Positions 43,872 to 54,738 are shown, counted from the stretch's first letter. The stretch is DNA of 64,000 nucleotides from Microbacterium natoriense (GCF_030816295.1 NZ_JAUSXV010000001.1:2976001-3040000), one strand, 5' to 3'. Numbers and translations: made by a program. Notes: generated by a model from the sequence alone, not told the origin.

Positions 43872-46800
43872 GCGAACGCATAATCCACCGTCCGGCGCGC
43901 CTCGAGCACGCCCCGGCTCGGCCGGACCCGCGGATCATCGCCGCACCACCTCAACAGGGCGATGCTCCGCCGGGTGGAATCCCGTTGCGCACGCTGCTGC
44001 CAGTGTTCGGATCATTGTCATCGATCATCATGATCGTCGTGCTCCGGGCGAACCCGATCATGGTGGTCGTGGGCGCGTTCATCCTTGTGATCGCCCTGGT
44101 CGGGGGCATCGGAATGGCCATAGGCCAGCGCGGCCAAGCGGCGCGCGCACGATTGCGCGAAAGGGAACGCTACCTCGACTACCTCGAAACGTTGCGGGCC
44201 GAGTTGCGTACAGAACACGAGACATTGCGCGCCCTCGCGATACGCACGCACCCGTCCCCCGACCGGCTCTCGGAGGTCCTGCGCGATCCCGAGCGCGTCT
44301 GGCAACGTCGCCGGCGCGACGCGGACTTCCTGCTCGTACGAGTCGGCAGCGGTACGGCCGGGTGGTTCGACCTCGCGTTGCCTGTCGAGGCGAGCCCGGT
44401 GCAACCCTATGACGTGATCATGACCGGTGAAGCCCACAATGTGATCACTACCTATGCAGGAATCGCCGGGATGCCTGCGACGGTGCCTCTTCGCGGTGCC
44501 GGTATCGTGTCGGTCGTCGGCAACCCGGATCACACGAGAAGCCTGGTACGAGCGATGCTCGCTCAGCTGGCCGCACACCATGCCCCCGACGACGTTCAAA
44601 CTCGGGCTCGCCGTCCCTGTTGGGAGCCTCCCCGCTTTCGCTGGAAGCGACCTCCTCCCCCACATCTTGATGGACGCGTGGGACGGACCTGTTGCTGCAC
44701 GCCGGATCGCCCCCAGCCCCTCCGAGCTGATGGCCTTGATCCGCGACGAAGTGTCTGCCCGCGCTGCCCGCGCTGCTGCTCGACTGCGCAACGGCGATGC
44801 CCGCGGCACACTCGAGAAGCCGCTCATCCTGGTCTTCGACGACACCGAGAGCGAAGCGTCCACGGTCCCGTTGCCCGAAGGATACTCGGCTCCGCAGCTG
44901 GGAATCACCGTCATCAGCATCGTTCGCGAACGACTGCACGAGCCGAGTGACACCAGTGTCCGCATCACCGTGACCACGACCGGCGAGGGTATCGGTCTCA
45001 CAGTGGACGGCGACGAAGGACAGAGCGCCGGGATCGCACGCGCTGTTCCCGACGCGATGTCCGTCGAGGTCTTCGAAGGCTTCGCGGGCCGCGTCGCGCC
45101 ACTACGACTGTCATCAGCATCGAAGCGCGAAGAGGCAGACGGACAAGACCTGGACATCCTGCAACTGCTCGACATTGCCAAAATCGACGAGATCTCGCCA
45201 CGGCGCTGGGACAAGAAGCGGGGAGACAAGGACTTCTTGCGGGTCCCGATCGCCACGAGCGACGACGGAGGTCCGGTATACATCGACCTGAAAGAATCCG
45301 CCCACGGTGGGATGGGCCCTCACGGTATCTGCATCGGAGCCACGGGGTCGGGAAAAAGCGAGTTCCTCCGCACGCTCGTCCTCAGCCTCTCGCTCACGCA
45401 CAGCCCCGAAGACCTGGCGATGATCCTCGTCGACTACAAGGGCGGAGCTGCATTCACTCCGTTCCAGACATTGCCGCATATAGCCGGTTTGATCGACAAC
45501 CTCGCCGACGACGCACAGCTGATCCAACGCGCCAAGGCGTCGATCGAAGGAGAGATCGTCCGTCGCCAGCACCTGATGAAGAACACGGGATCGTTTGCGT
45601 CCATCACTGACTACAGAGTCGCGCGCGACTCCAACCCGGACATGCCCGCTCTGCCGCACCTCCTCCTAGTGATCGATGAATTCGGTGAGCTTCTGACCGC
45701 CGAACCCGACTTCATCGACCTGCTGCTGCAGATCGGGCGAATCGGACGCGCCCTCGGCATCCATCTGCTCCTCGCCAGTCAACGCATCGAGGGCGGCAGG
45801 CTTCGAGGGCTCGATACATACCTGTCGTACAGGATCGGTCTGCGCACCTTCTCCGAGCAGGAATCGAGCATGATCCTCGAGACTCCGGACGCGTTCCATC
45901 TCCCTGCCATCCCCGGCTACGGATATCTCAAAGTCGACACATCCATATACACCCGCTTCTGTGCCGCGTACGTCTCCGGACCTGTTCCCGGGCCTACGCA
46001 CGATCTGGCGCTTGACGTCATCGAGTGGGGAGCCTTCGCCCAGCCGCCGTACAACAGCATTGAGCGCGACGCGGCTGAGATCGATCAGCCGCTCTCGCGA
46101 AGCACGACGACAGGGCCGTCTCTCCTTGATGAATGTGTGACCCGTCTCCGAGAGACGGCGAAGGCGACCGAACCCGTGTGGCTTCCTCCGCTCCCCGACC
46201 GACTCCCGTTGTTGCAGGTACTCGGGAACCGAGAAGAGCTCCCTTTACACGTTCCGATCGGAGTTCTCGACCAACCCAGCAACCAAGATCAAGGAACGTG
46301 GCAACTCGATCTCACTCGTTCCGGTGGCCACTTCGCGATCATCGGCGCACCACAGTCGGGCCGAACCATGTTCCTTCGAACGTTCGCAGCCGGCATCGCC
46401 ACCACGCATACCCCCAAGCAGGTCACGATGTACGGCCTCGATCTCACGGGAGCTGGCCTGGCACGTCTCGAAGATTTCCCTCATGTCGGCGGAATCGCGA
46501 CTCGAGCCAACAGAGAGCAGCAGACGCGGCTCCTCGAAGAACTCCAAGCGATGATCGCGGAACGCGAACGGCTCTTCCGTGTTCATCGCATTGAGTCCCT
46601 GGCGCAATTCAGAGCACGACACGAGGCCGGAGACCTACCGTCCGTCATCTCGCCGGATGTTGTCCTGCTGATCGACGGGTACGGCCTCATCCGCACGGAG
46701 TTCGAGGTGCTCGCGGACAAACTCACCGACCTCCTTACTCGAGGCGGGAGTTTTGGCATCCATCTCGTCCTCGCGCTCACGCGGTGGAGCGAAGTCACCA

Positions 46801-47771
46801 TGAGCCTCCAACCCCTGATCGGGAACAGGATCGAGTTGCGACTCAACGATCCCTCTGAGTCGAGCGTCGCACGCAAGCTCTCCGAAACGATCCGCGCCAC
46901 CCAACCAGGCCGTGCGCTCACGGCAGAACGGCTCTTCGGGCAGATCGCGCTGCCCACTGTCGACGACGTCGACGACGACCACGTCGGCGACGCCCTCACT
47001 GAACTCGCGAAGCAAACTGCCGCTTCCTGGCAGGGTCCGGCAGCATCGCCTATCCGCCTTCTCCCGGAGGATCTGGATCCCGCGACTCTGCCTGACGAGT
47101 TCGACGAACCAGATCACCTTCCGATCGGACTGCGTCAAGACACCATGGAGCCCGCCTTGCTCTCGCTGGGCGACACCGACCAGCACGTGCTCGTTCTCGG
47201 TGATGCAGGGAGCGGGAAGACCACACTCCTGCGCCAGATTCTCGACACGCTCATCCAAAGGCATACGCCCGATGAACTCGTCATTGCTTTGATGGAACCC
47301 CGAAGTCAACTTACTCATTCAGTGCCGGACGACTTCCTCGGCGGGCACGCCAACAACATCACCAAGGCACGACAACTCGCCGCCGCACTCGCCCTGGAGC
47401 TCGATAAACGGCAGAACGACGGCACCGACCCCAGCCTGAGGATCGTGCTCGTCGTTGATGACTACGACATCCTGGCCTCCAGTGGCGAAAGTCCGCTCGA
47501 ACCGCTCCTGCCGTACTTCGCGTCCGCCCGAGATCATCGCTTCACCGTGATTCTCGCTCGACCGGTCGCCGGAGCCGCACGCGCCCTCTTCGAACGGAGC
47601 ATCCTGACCATCAAGGACACAGGTGGAACGGGCGTAATCCTCTCCGGCGAACGGGCCGAAGGTCCCCTCTGGCCGGGCGTATATGCCACCCAAGCTATTC
47701 CTGGACGAGCGACCCTGGTCCGTCGAGGACAACCCCCGCGACTCATCCAGGTCGCCAACCGAAAGGGCTAG
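43868..47771 (+). pseudogene. eccC: EccC-like FtsK/SpoIIIE ATPase of the type VII system, interrupted by one frameshift
   Basis: The N-terminal frame starts at GTG 43868 and has two membrane helices (TLLPVFGSLSSIIMIVVL..., VVGAFILVIALVGGIGM). It continues to AHHAPDDVQ, after which homology shifts to the frame ending at 47771. One extra A in CAAA (44597-44600) explains it. The rest holds three FtsK-like domains: Walker A GATGSGKS at 45337-45360, degenerate GAPQSGRT at 46345-46368, and GDAGSGKT at 47199-47222. Corrected length is about 1,300 residues, normal for EccC. If the frameshift is genuine the motor is broken; if not, the gene is intact. Confidence 0.87.
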
Positions 47772-47914
47772 AGAGGCGTCCATTGCCTCTGTGACCTTCT
47801 CCGAGCCGCTACGCCGCATGACGACACGGGCAGCGGGTCAGACCGGTTGCACGACGACCTTCACTCGAAGTGGGCTGGTCGAAAGCCACCTGCTACCGCC
47901 ATCGCTTTGCGGTG

Positions 47915-48482
47915 ACGCCGAGGCCAGGCGACGGCACTCGCGTGGATTGAGGTCGATCTCGATACCCCGCAGATCCGCACCGCCCAGGGAGTCTACGCGT
48001 GGGTCGGAGCGGATGCATCACACCCGTTGTCGTACCACGGAAGCGGGAGGGGAAAGGGAGGGCTGCACGCCAGGCTGTCCAATCAACTCCGCTGGCGCGT
48101 CACCCAGCGGACGTTCATCAGCCGTGATCCGATGAGCCTCAGCGAGCAGGACGCCTGGTTTCTGGCGCAGGAAGTGCCCGCTGTCCAGCAGGCGGCTTCC
48201 GATGGCCGATGCCTCTTCTACGCGACTACCGAGCCAGCGAGCTGGTCGATCGAGCGGAACGAGATCTCGCCTCCGGTGGGGGCTCTGGAGCGGGAGAGCT
48301 TCATCAGCGCGCTATCGCTTCTCGTGACCGGCCACCGCGGCCTGATCGGAGGCGCTGTGTGGGAGTCGAAGACCGGATCCATCTGTCAGCTCATGACCTC
48401 CCTGGCCTGGGACCGCCTGGTCGAAATGCAGGAAGCAGCTGGCTGTAGCGCTCTTGCAGCCGGTCTCATGAAGCCCGTCTAG
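47915..48482 (+). pseudogene. GIY-YIG-like protein, probably 5' truncated
   Basis: The frame is open from just after a TGA at about 47912. It reads I-E-V-D-L-D-T-P-Q-I-R-T-A-Q-G-V-Y-A-W, then YHGSGRGKGGLHARLSNQL. The spacing of G-V-Y, Y-H-G and R-L resembles a GIY-YIG nuclease core. No ATG/GTG/TTG precedes the core in this frame; the first usable codon is TTG 48027, inside it. The 3' part (to TAG 48482) looks coding. It may be a truncated gene. A GIY-YIG identity is a suggestion. Confidence 0.4.
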
Positions 48483-48625
48483 TTTGGGCACCCAATGAGA
48501 CAGCGCTCTGGGAACCGACCTCCAGCATGATCGCGGAGGTTGGGCCTCGTCGCATCAGCGAGAAGTTTGAGCGACATTTGGCCGCGCTTCCCCGCGTTCG
48601 ACGCCCGACCCCATACGCTCGCGGT

Positions 48626-49732
48626 ATGGCGAGACCTCCGCGGTGGCAGGCGACGCTCGACGCGAGCATCGAGGAGGCGTGCCTCGCCGTGCGCCTGTAC
48701 AACGACTCGGCTGAGGCGCGTGCGTTCGAGGGCTTCGTGATCCACATGCATCTGGCGTGGCTGTACCTGCTCCATGCCGAGTTCGTCCGCGATAACGTGG
48801 ACTATCGATACTGGGACCCACAGTTCAAGAACCGGCTGCTGAGGATCGACGGCGAGCCGAAGCGGTGGGAGCTCGAGCGTTCAATGAAGGAGCGCTGGCC
48901 GGCGGACTCTGATCCGGTACGTGCGAATCTGGCGCTCTTTATTAAGCTCCGCAACCGGTTGGAGCACCGCCATGCTCACGCGGACGCGGCGCTGATGCTG
49001 AACCTCTCCGGCCACGCGCACGCTTTGCTCGTGAACTATGACTCCGAGCTCACCGAGCAGTTCGGCGAGCAGCGGTCTCTGGCGCTGCGCCTGCGGCTGC
49101 CTATTTTCGTGGGCACCTTTACGCCGCAGGGCGAACACGCCCTGCGGCGCTTCCGGAGGACGCTTCCCGCGGACCTGCGCGGTTTCGTGACCGACTACGA
49201 GTCCGGCTTGGATGAGGCGATCATCAACGACTCACGGTACGAGTTCCGGTTGCGCGCGATGGTCGAGTTGGCTCCGAAGGACCCCGACGCGGTGGCGATG
49301 CAGTTCACGCGGTACGAGGACATGACCGAGGGTGAGCGCGAGTTCGCCGAGGAGATGGGCAAGCGCGGCCAGGTGATTGTGCGAGAGCAGCGGCGGCCGG
49401 TTTCAGGACTGGGACGGCTCATGCCGACAGCCGTGGCGACCGAAGTCCAATTGGGCATCCCGTTCGTCTTCAACCTCAACCACTTCGCCGCCGCCTGGAA
49501 GCGCAAGAACGTTCGACCTCCCTATGGAGACCCGAACCCCGACCGGACGAACTCCGACTTCTGCGAGTATGACGAGCCCACGAACACCTACAGGTACACG
49601 AAGGCGTACGTGAGCCACCTGATCAAGAAGTGCGGAACAGAGAAGGGATTCGAGGAGGTCACGGGGATGACGCCACGACTCAAGCCGTCCGACACCAACG
49701 GCGCGGGCGCTGCCACGATGCCGGCCTTGTGA
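48626..49732 (+). CDS. DUF3644 domain protein
   Basis: ATG 48626 (MARPPRWQATLDASIEEACLAVRLYN) gives 368 residues. The first 150 residues match the DUF3644 pattern, including AEARAFEGFVIHMHLAWLYLLHAEF and IKLRNRLEHRHAH, a HEPN-like R-N-x-x-x-H (RNRLEH). DUF3644 proteins occur in phage-defence and mobile contexts. The C-terminal third may bind a partner or nucleic acid. It stands alone between the GIY-YIG-like fragment and the convergent helicase. Confidence 0.75.
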   Translation: MARPPRWQATLDASIEEACLAVRLYNDSAEARAFEGFVIHMHLAWLYLLHAEFVRDNVDYRYWDPQFKNRLLRIDGEPKRWELERSMKERWPADSDPVRANLALFIKLRNRLEHRHAHADAALMLNLSGHAHALLVNYDSELTEQFGEQRSLALRLRLPIFVGTFTPQGEHALRRFRRTLPADLRGFVTDYESGLDEAIINDSRYEFRLRAMVELAPKDPDAVAMQFTRYEDMTEGEREFAEEMGKRGQVIVREQRRPVSGLGRLMPTAVATEVQLGIPFVFNLNHFAAAWKRKNVRPPYGDPNPDRTNSDFCEYDEPTNTYRYTKAYVSHLIKKCGTEKGFEEVTGMTPRLKPSDTNGAGAATMPAL

Positions 49733-49903
49733 GATCCCGATACCGCTCTTGCGAGCGCGGTCTGGGGATCTTGCCGACGCGACAACCTAGATACAGAGTC
49801 ATTATCGACTCTTAGACATCACGTCCGCTCTGTGGGCATCGTGACATCGTCCGTTCCGTCCGTTCGAGGGCCTTCGAGGTCGACGGATCGCGTGATGTTG
49901 CCG

Positions 49904-52618
49904 TTACCCGCGCGGACTCGGGGCCGTGCGGTGTTGTGCGCGAACGCGCGGCGATGCCGAGGCGTCACCGATCTGCATCGTCCCATCACACAGCGGATAT
50001 CCGGTGCACGCCATAAACGCCCCGTAGCGTCCGGATCTTTCGACCATGGCCCGTTTCCTGCACTTTGGACAGATACACGGAGTGACGTCATCACCTTTGG
50101 GCGAACGGATCTTCACCGCCCCATCCCGAACAAGTTCGATCAGGAATGGGGATTCGCGTCCGCGACGAGTGAGCAACAGCACGGAGCGACGCGCTCTGGT
50201 GAGGGCCACGTAGAACAGCCGGCGCTCCTCGGCATTCGGATACGGGTCCGGGGCTGCCATCGCGAGTTGCAGCACCGGGTCATCCTCTCGCATATCCGGA
50301 AACGCGCCGCGCTCGAGCCCGAGAATCACGACGTAGTCGGCTTCCTTGCCCTTTGATCCATGTACCGTGTTGAACTCGACGCGCAACTGCGAGTACTTGG
50401 ATCGCAGCGCATTCGCGACGTCATCTGCGCTCGATCTGTAGCGACCGAGCACGAGGACTGACGCGGGCTCGTGGATCTGCCCGTCAAGATGCACGAGGTG
50501 CTCTCGCAGCACCCGTGCGTAGTCGCGGCCATCGGAGACACTGAGCGCGTCGACTGTCACGCCAAGATCGTCGGCGGACGACCTCACATGCTTCACGATC
50601 TGTCCCGGGTTCTTCGTGACGAAACTGCCGGCGACGTCGCACAGCGATTGAGGAGAGCGGAATGTCCAGTCCAGCCAGATCGTCGATGAAGCTCCGAACC
50701 AGTCATCGAATCGAGTCATCACGCTGAGGTCGGAGCCTGCGAATCGGTTGATCGCCTGCCAGTCGTCGCCGACCGCGTACAAGTAGGTACCGGGTGTCTT
50801 CGTCAGAGCCCGCACCAGGGCGGCGCGGGCCGTGCTGGTGTCCTGCATCTCATCGACCATCACTAACCGGTACGGGCTGGTCCAGCGGCCAGCTTCGACG
50901 TGATCGGTCGCCAGGTTGAGCATGTCCTCGAAATCGATCTGTCGAGCGGCGTGCAGCTGTCGATCCCACTCCGTGAGCACCGGCTCGTAGAGCTGCACAA
51001 ACAACCTGTTCCGCAGAGACCGGCCCGCCCGCTGCCCGAGCACTTCCGGTATCAGTCGGTTGCCCTTCGCATGCGACATGAACGCCCGCATCAAGGTCAG
51101 CATCGCTTTGTCGTTGATCGGCGGCTCCCCGGCCGCCTCGCGGTACGGGTTCTCGTCGAGCTCGATCCCGTGTCGGCGCAACTCCTGCTCGAGGTGTTCG
51201 AACCCGGACCCGTCCCGAATCGTCGCCGAGGTCGTTTCGATCAGAACCGTGCCGTACGCGGCGTGGGTCTGGCGTCGCCACTGCATGCTCTCCGCATACC
51301 CCGTGAATTGCGGCGGCGGTGTGCCGTCGGGGCCGATCGCCCAGTGCTCGTGCCAGACGTCGATGTCCGGGTAATAGAAATCCGGCTGGTACTGCCGGTG
51401 GTGCGCGTCCGCGACGTCATGCGCGTACGGTCTCTCGTACTCGTAGTTGACACCGTTCAGGAACAACCAGTTGGCGATCATCACCTCTTCCTGGCTATTC
51501 ACGACTTCGCCCGCCAGGGTCCCGAACCCAAGCGCCTTGGTACGTGGATCCGCCTTCTCCGGGTCGGCTTCGTCGCCGAGGTCCGGGAGCTGCCGGCCGA
51601 ACACCAGCCGGAACAGGTCCCAGTTGCGGCGGAACACCGGGTCCCGATCCCTGAGGACATCGACGACACCGGCGAGCCGACCCATCCCGTTGTCGTTCAC
51701 GAGGTCATCCGGCAGCGACGGCTTCCGCCCGGTCGCCTCACCGATGATCCGCAGCCCAAAAGCGTGGAATGTGCTCGACGCCACGCCGGCCCTGTCATCC
51801 TTGAGTCGCGCTTCCATCCGTTCGGACAGCTCGCCAGCGGCCTTCTTGTTGAAGGCGAGCGCCAGGATCTCGACCGGCTGTGCGACGCCGCGTGTGATGG
51901 CGTATCCGGCGCGAGCGACCATGGTGGACGTCTTGCCGGAGCCGGCAGCCGCGATGACCCGCACCCGATTGTCGAAGCAGACCGTCGCACGGATCTGCTC
52001 TTCTGTCAGCGGCGACTTCTCAACCGTGCGGAAGAAGTCTGCAAGCTCCTGCTTCTCCCACGCCAGAAACTCCTCGTTCCGCCGCTCCGACCACTGGGCG
52101 AGATCGAGGGTTCGGCACGCTTCGACCGCCGCGCGTTCGTCCGCGCTTCGATTGCGCATGGAAACCGACAACTGCAGTTCAGTAGACGCCGCGATCCATC
52201 CGTCCGTCGTCGGACGGGTTCTGTGCAATGCCGCGACAGCATCCCGATCCGCCCAACGCGGCCTGCTCATCAGCTCCTGAACGTCGTTCCACCACAGGCG
52301 CGCAGACTCGCCCTGTTCCGCGGCCGCAGCGAAGAGGCTATGAAGGCGATGTCGTTCAGCGACCTCGGATCCGTGAGCCGCCTGAATCTCGTACGCGGAA
52401 CGACGACTCACACCGGCGAGCACGGCTTCGCGATCGTGAGTCAGAGAGACGAGCAGCGCCCGCGGTCGTTCCCGCACGGCAAGGCTCGCGACCTCCGAGA
52501 CATCGACATCGATGGAAGCCGCGATCCCCTGAATGCGAACCCGGCCGTCCCCGATCGAGAGCGTCCAGGGCCTCGCGCCCCGAAACAGTCGCGCCCACCA
52601 GTTCGGTTTCCACTCCAT
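49904..52618 (-). CDS. UvrD/HelD-like helicase with internal nuclease-like insert and C-terminal zinc ribbon
   Basis: ATG 52618 has GGGGGAC as ribosome binding site and gives 904 residues. The N-terminal region of about 270 residues resembles that of helicase IV (HelD). Then Walker A AAAGSGKTS, LAFNKKAAGELSERM and TFHAFG mark the SF1 core. In the insert, YERPYAHDV...QPDFYYPDIDVWHEHWAI has the PD...E pattern of a PD-(D/E)XK nuclease. DEMQDTS, VGDDWQAINRFAGS and HGSKGKEAD finish the helicase motifs. The end is a topoisomerase-type C4 zinc ribbon (CPKCRKRAM...CTGYPLCDG). A DNA repair or defence role is likely. Confidence 0.87.
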   Translation of the reverse strand: MEWKPNWWARLFRGARPWTLSIGDGRVRIQGIAASIDVDVSEVASLAVRERPRALLVSLTHDREAVLAGVSRRSAYEIQAAHGSEVAERHRLHSLFAAAAEQGESARLWWNDVQELMSRPRWADRDAVAALHRTRPTTDGWIAASTELQLSVSMRNRSADERAAVEACRTLDLAQWSERRNEEFLAWEKQELADFFRTVEKSPLTEEQIRATVCFDNRVRVIAAAGSGKTSTMVARAGYAITRGVAQPVEILALAFNKKAAGELSERMEARLKDDRAGVASSTFHAFGLRIIGEATGRKPSLPDDLVNDNGMGRLAGVVDVLRDRDPVFRRNWDLFRLVFGRQLPDLGDEADPEKADPRTKALGFGTLAGEVVNSQEEVMIANWLFLNGVNYEYERPYAHDVADAHHRQYQPDFYYPDIDVWHEHWAIGPDGTPPPQFTGYAESMQWRRQTHAAYGTVLIETTSATIRDGSGFEHLEQELRRHGIELDENPYREAAGEPPINDKAMLTLMRAFMSHAKGNRLIPEVLGQRAGRSLRNRLFVQLYEPVLTEWDRQLHAARQIDFEDMLNLATDHVEAGRWTSPYRLVMVDEMQDTSTARAALVRALTKTPGTYLYAVGDDWQAINRFAGSDLSVMTRFDDWFGASSTIWLDWTFRSPQSLCDVAGSFVTKNPGQIVKHVRSSADDLGVTVDALSVSDGRDYARVLREHLVHLDGQIHEPASVLVLGRYRSSADDVANALRSKYSQLRVEFNTVHGSKGKEADYVVILGLERGAFPDMREDDPVLQLAMAAPDPYPNAEERRLFYVALTRARRSVLLLTRRGRESPFLIELVRDGAVKIRSPKGDDVTPCICPKCRKRAMVERSGRYGAFMACTGYPLCDGTMQIGDASASPRVRAQHRTAPSPRG

Positions 52619-53073
52619 GACAAGTCCCCCCGACGAATCGGAGACCAGCCTATGTCGATGCTCGGACACCGGAGTCCCCGGATCGTTGTCCCGGGACTCA
52701 CGAGATTCGAAGAACCTCGAATCGCGTGTCACACGCCAAGGTAGCAGGACCTCAGGGTACTCTCCCCCGAAACGGGGGGAGTTCGAGAATGTCTCGACAC
52801 ACAGGAAGTTGCGCCACGGCGATGACCTCAGGATGCCGTTGCGTCTGCATGCACGCGCGACATGGACTCGCCGGACGTCTGCATTGGGCCGACGTTTTGA
52901 GCGTGGATGTCGTGTCGGGAGAGACGAGTCCGCCCGAACGCACGGAGGCACTGCGCCGGCAAAGTTTAGCCGCGACTCGTGTCCGCATCCGGATCGCACG
53001 GGCCAGAAAGTCCAAGAGGTCGCGAGGCCTGTCTGCAGCGAACACGATCAGTGCGTTCGAGTACGCACGCACC
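52619..53073. promoter_or_regulatory. divergent intergenic region with G/C hairpin
   Basis: The region holds the promoters of the helicase (minus) and the next gene (plus). A hairpin CTCCCCC-GAAACG-GGGGGAG lies at 52762-52781. A frame upstream of ATG 53074 is open and codes 100 or so residues, but its composition is not protein-like. I see nothing else. Confidence 0.45.
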
Positions 53074-53754
53074 ATGAACCTGGTCCAATGGCTCGTTGAG
53101 CACCCGACTGAGCGGGATCAGCTGGAAAGTGTTGTCGAACTCCTCGTCAAGGCCTCATCGGATCTTCTCGCGGGCGTACAGAAATCGAAGCGAAAGGCGC
53201 TCAAGGCAAGAATCCTCGACCACCTATGGTGCGACCTCATCGCGAGCATCGTCTGCGCCGTCGAGCAGTTCGGATCGCTCGAAGAGAAAGCAAAGGAAGA
53301 AGTGGCCGTGGCGATCGCGGCCGGAGCTACCGCGTTGTTGAAGTCGGCACGAGCAGAGGCCGAAGCAAGACCAGCCCGCGCGAACAAAGACGGTACCGCC
53401 GTATCGAAAGCAGACCTCGATGCCGACGCAGATCTGTCGGTGGACGGGGCCATCCTGCAGGGATGTATCCGAGGAGTGGTACATCTTGCGCTCGACGGCG
53501 CTACGGCAGGACTGGACGCCTATCTCAAGACCATCCTGATCAAGCTCCGGGTTGCCGGAGTGATGCTCTGTCCTGACGTCACTGCGCACGAGAAGGTCTG
53601 GCGGCACTGCTGGCTGCCGCTGTGGAAACACGCTCTCTTCGATGCCCTGCTGGAAGAGTTGGCTGAGTTCGTCCCCGCATTGAAGACTGATCTCCCCAAC
53701 GCCCCGATTGGCAGCGCCGGACACCCAGACTCCCCCACCGCGAATCCAACCTAG
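53074..53754 (+). CDS. mostly helical protein of unknown function
   Basis: ATG 53074 (MNLVQWLVEHPTERDQ) gives 226 residues; the open frame continues upstream to 52726 but without protein-like composition. Long helices with alternating K and E (EEKAKEEVAVAIAAGATALLKSARAEAEARP) are seen. A W-R-H-C-W-L-P-L-W motif follows near the C terminus. No family is recognised. Confidence 0.55.
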   Translation: MNLVQWLVEHPTERDQLESVVELLVKASSDLLAGVQKSKRKALKARILDHLWCDLIASIVCAVEQFGSLEEKAKEEVAVAIAAGATALLKSARAEAEARPARANKDGTAVSKADLDADADLSVDGAILQGCIRGVVHLALDGATAGLDAYLKTILIKLRVAGVMLCPDVTAHEKVWRHCWLPLWKHALFDALLEELAEFVPALKTDLPNAPIGSAGHPDSPTANPT

Positions 53755-54419
53755 AGAATCTGGACGGCGTCAACGACGTCATCGGCTCGAAGCTCGTGCA
53801 CCGTCGCCTGCCAGTACGCCTTCCGGTCGAAGATCTCGCGATCGAAGATGCACTCCCAGGAGAGTTCGGTGTCCCTGCGGAGGTCTGCCGGCCACTGGGA
53901 GACGGGTACGTTTCGGTGCCCGCCGGCCTCTCGGCGCACGAGGAAGGCATCCGTGAGTGCGGTGTAGCGAGCGTCGTACTCTGCGTCGGACTCGTCGGGC
54001 AGTATCGGGATTGCAGGGAACGAGTTCAGCACCGAGTGCCACTCGTCGAACTGGGACAAGAGCACGCGTTCGCGCGGGATCCGGCACGTCAACAGAACCT
54101 GACCGCGTGCGCGTCCACAGTTGCGGATCAGGTCATCTCTTCGGATCTGCGCCCACAGCCAGACCGCCGTGCTCCCGGACGTTGGCAGCCTCTCGCCCAT
54201 CATCCGATTCATCCAGGCGTACGCCTCAGGCCACTCGGATGCCGTGTGCTCTGGCCGAGGACGCAGCACGCCGTTCTTCCTGAGCTCGTCGACTGCGGCG
54301 TTCGCCTGGATCGTGTGCAGCAGCAGAACGTCCGCGTCCAGGTCAAACCCAACACGCCCCGGTGGCACAGCCTGCTCCGCACGAGCGGAACGGATCGGGA
54401 AGGATGGCACGAACACCAT
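53751..54419 (-). CDS. DUF3841-like protein
   Basis: ATG 54419 gives 222 residues; earlier starts exist in the long frame to 54677. The segment LLLHTIQANAAVDELRKNGVLRP...WPEAYAWMNRMMGERLP matches the DUF3841 pattern (T-I-Q, A-Y-x-W-M). The aromatic segment VWLWAQIRRDDL also fits. Family function is unknown. Its 3' end overlaps that of the preceding gene by four bases (convergent). Confidence 0.65.
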   Translation of the reverse strand: MVFVPSFPIRSARAEQAVPPGRVGFDLDADVLLLHTIQANAAVDELRKNGVLRPRPEHTASEWPEAYAWMNRMMGERLPTSGSTAVWLWAQIRRDDLIRNCGRARGQVLLTCRIPRERVLLSQFDEWHSVLNSFPAIPILPDESDAEYDARYTALTDAFLVRREAGGHRNVPVSQWPADLRRDTELSWECIFDREIFDRKAYWQATVHELRADDVVDAVQIL

Positions 54420-54474
54420 CTTGTCGCCCCGCATCGACATCGCATTGTCGGATGCCCTACGTATCGTCGAGTCC

Positions 54475-54696
54475 ATGACGGATGGCGACGGCCTGGACAT
54501 TCGGTACATCGAAGAGACGATCCTCCAGAAGGAGGAGGACTCAAAGCAGCGGTGCTCCTCCAGCGGAGAGAACGCCGGACGGATGGTCGCGATTCCTGGT
54601 TCTGATGATTGGAAGATCCACTGTCCTGCCTGCGGCGCTTGGTGGCACGGCGGATCGACGGTCCTCCCCGACCACAATCGACCACGTATTGCGTGA
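54475..54696 (+). CDS. 73-residue CxxC protein
   Basis: ATG 54475 (MTDGDGLDIRYIEET) gives 73 residues with one Cys-X2-Cys (HCPACGAW) and a lone Cys earlier (RCSSSG). The sequence looks conserved in style (ILQKEEDSKQRCSSSGENAG). It may bind zinc or RNA; unknown. It precedes the next gene by 42 bp. Confidence 0.55.
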   Translation: MTDGDGLDIRYIEETILQKEEDSKQRCSSSGENAGRMVAIPGSDDWKIHCPACGAWWHGGSTVLPDHNRPRIA

Positions 54697-54738
54697 ACAG
54701 CCGCGCTCGCCTATACAGCGCCAAAGGCAGGAGGACAG

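Noticed and set aside
50900..52744. 614-codon plus-strand frame
   Set aside because: Antisense to the helicase, which has all SF1 motifs.
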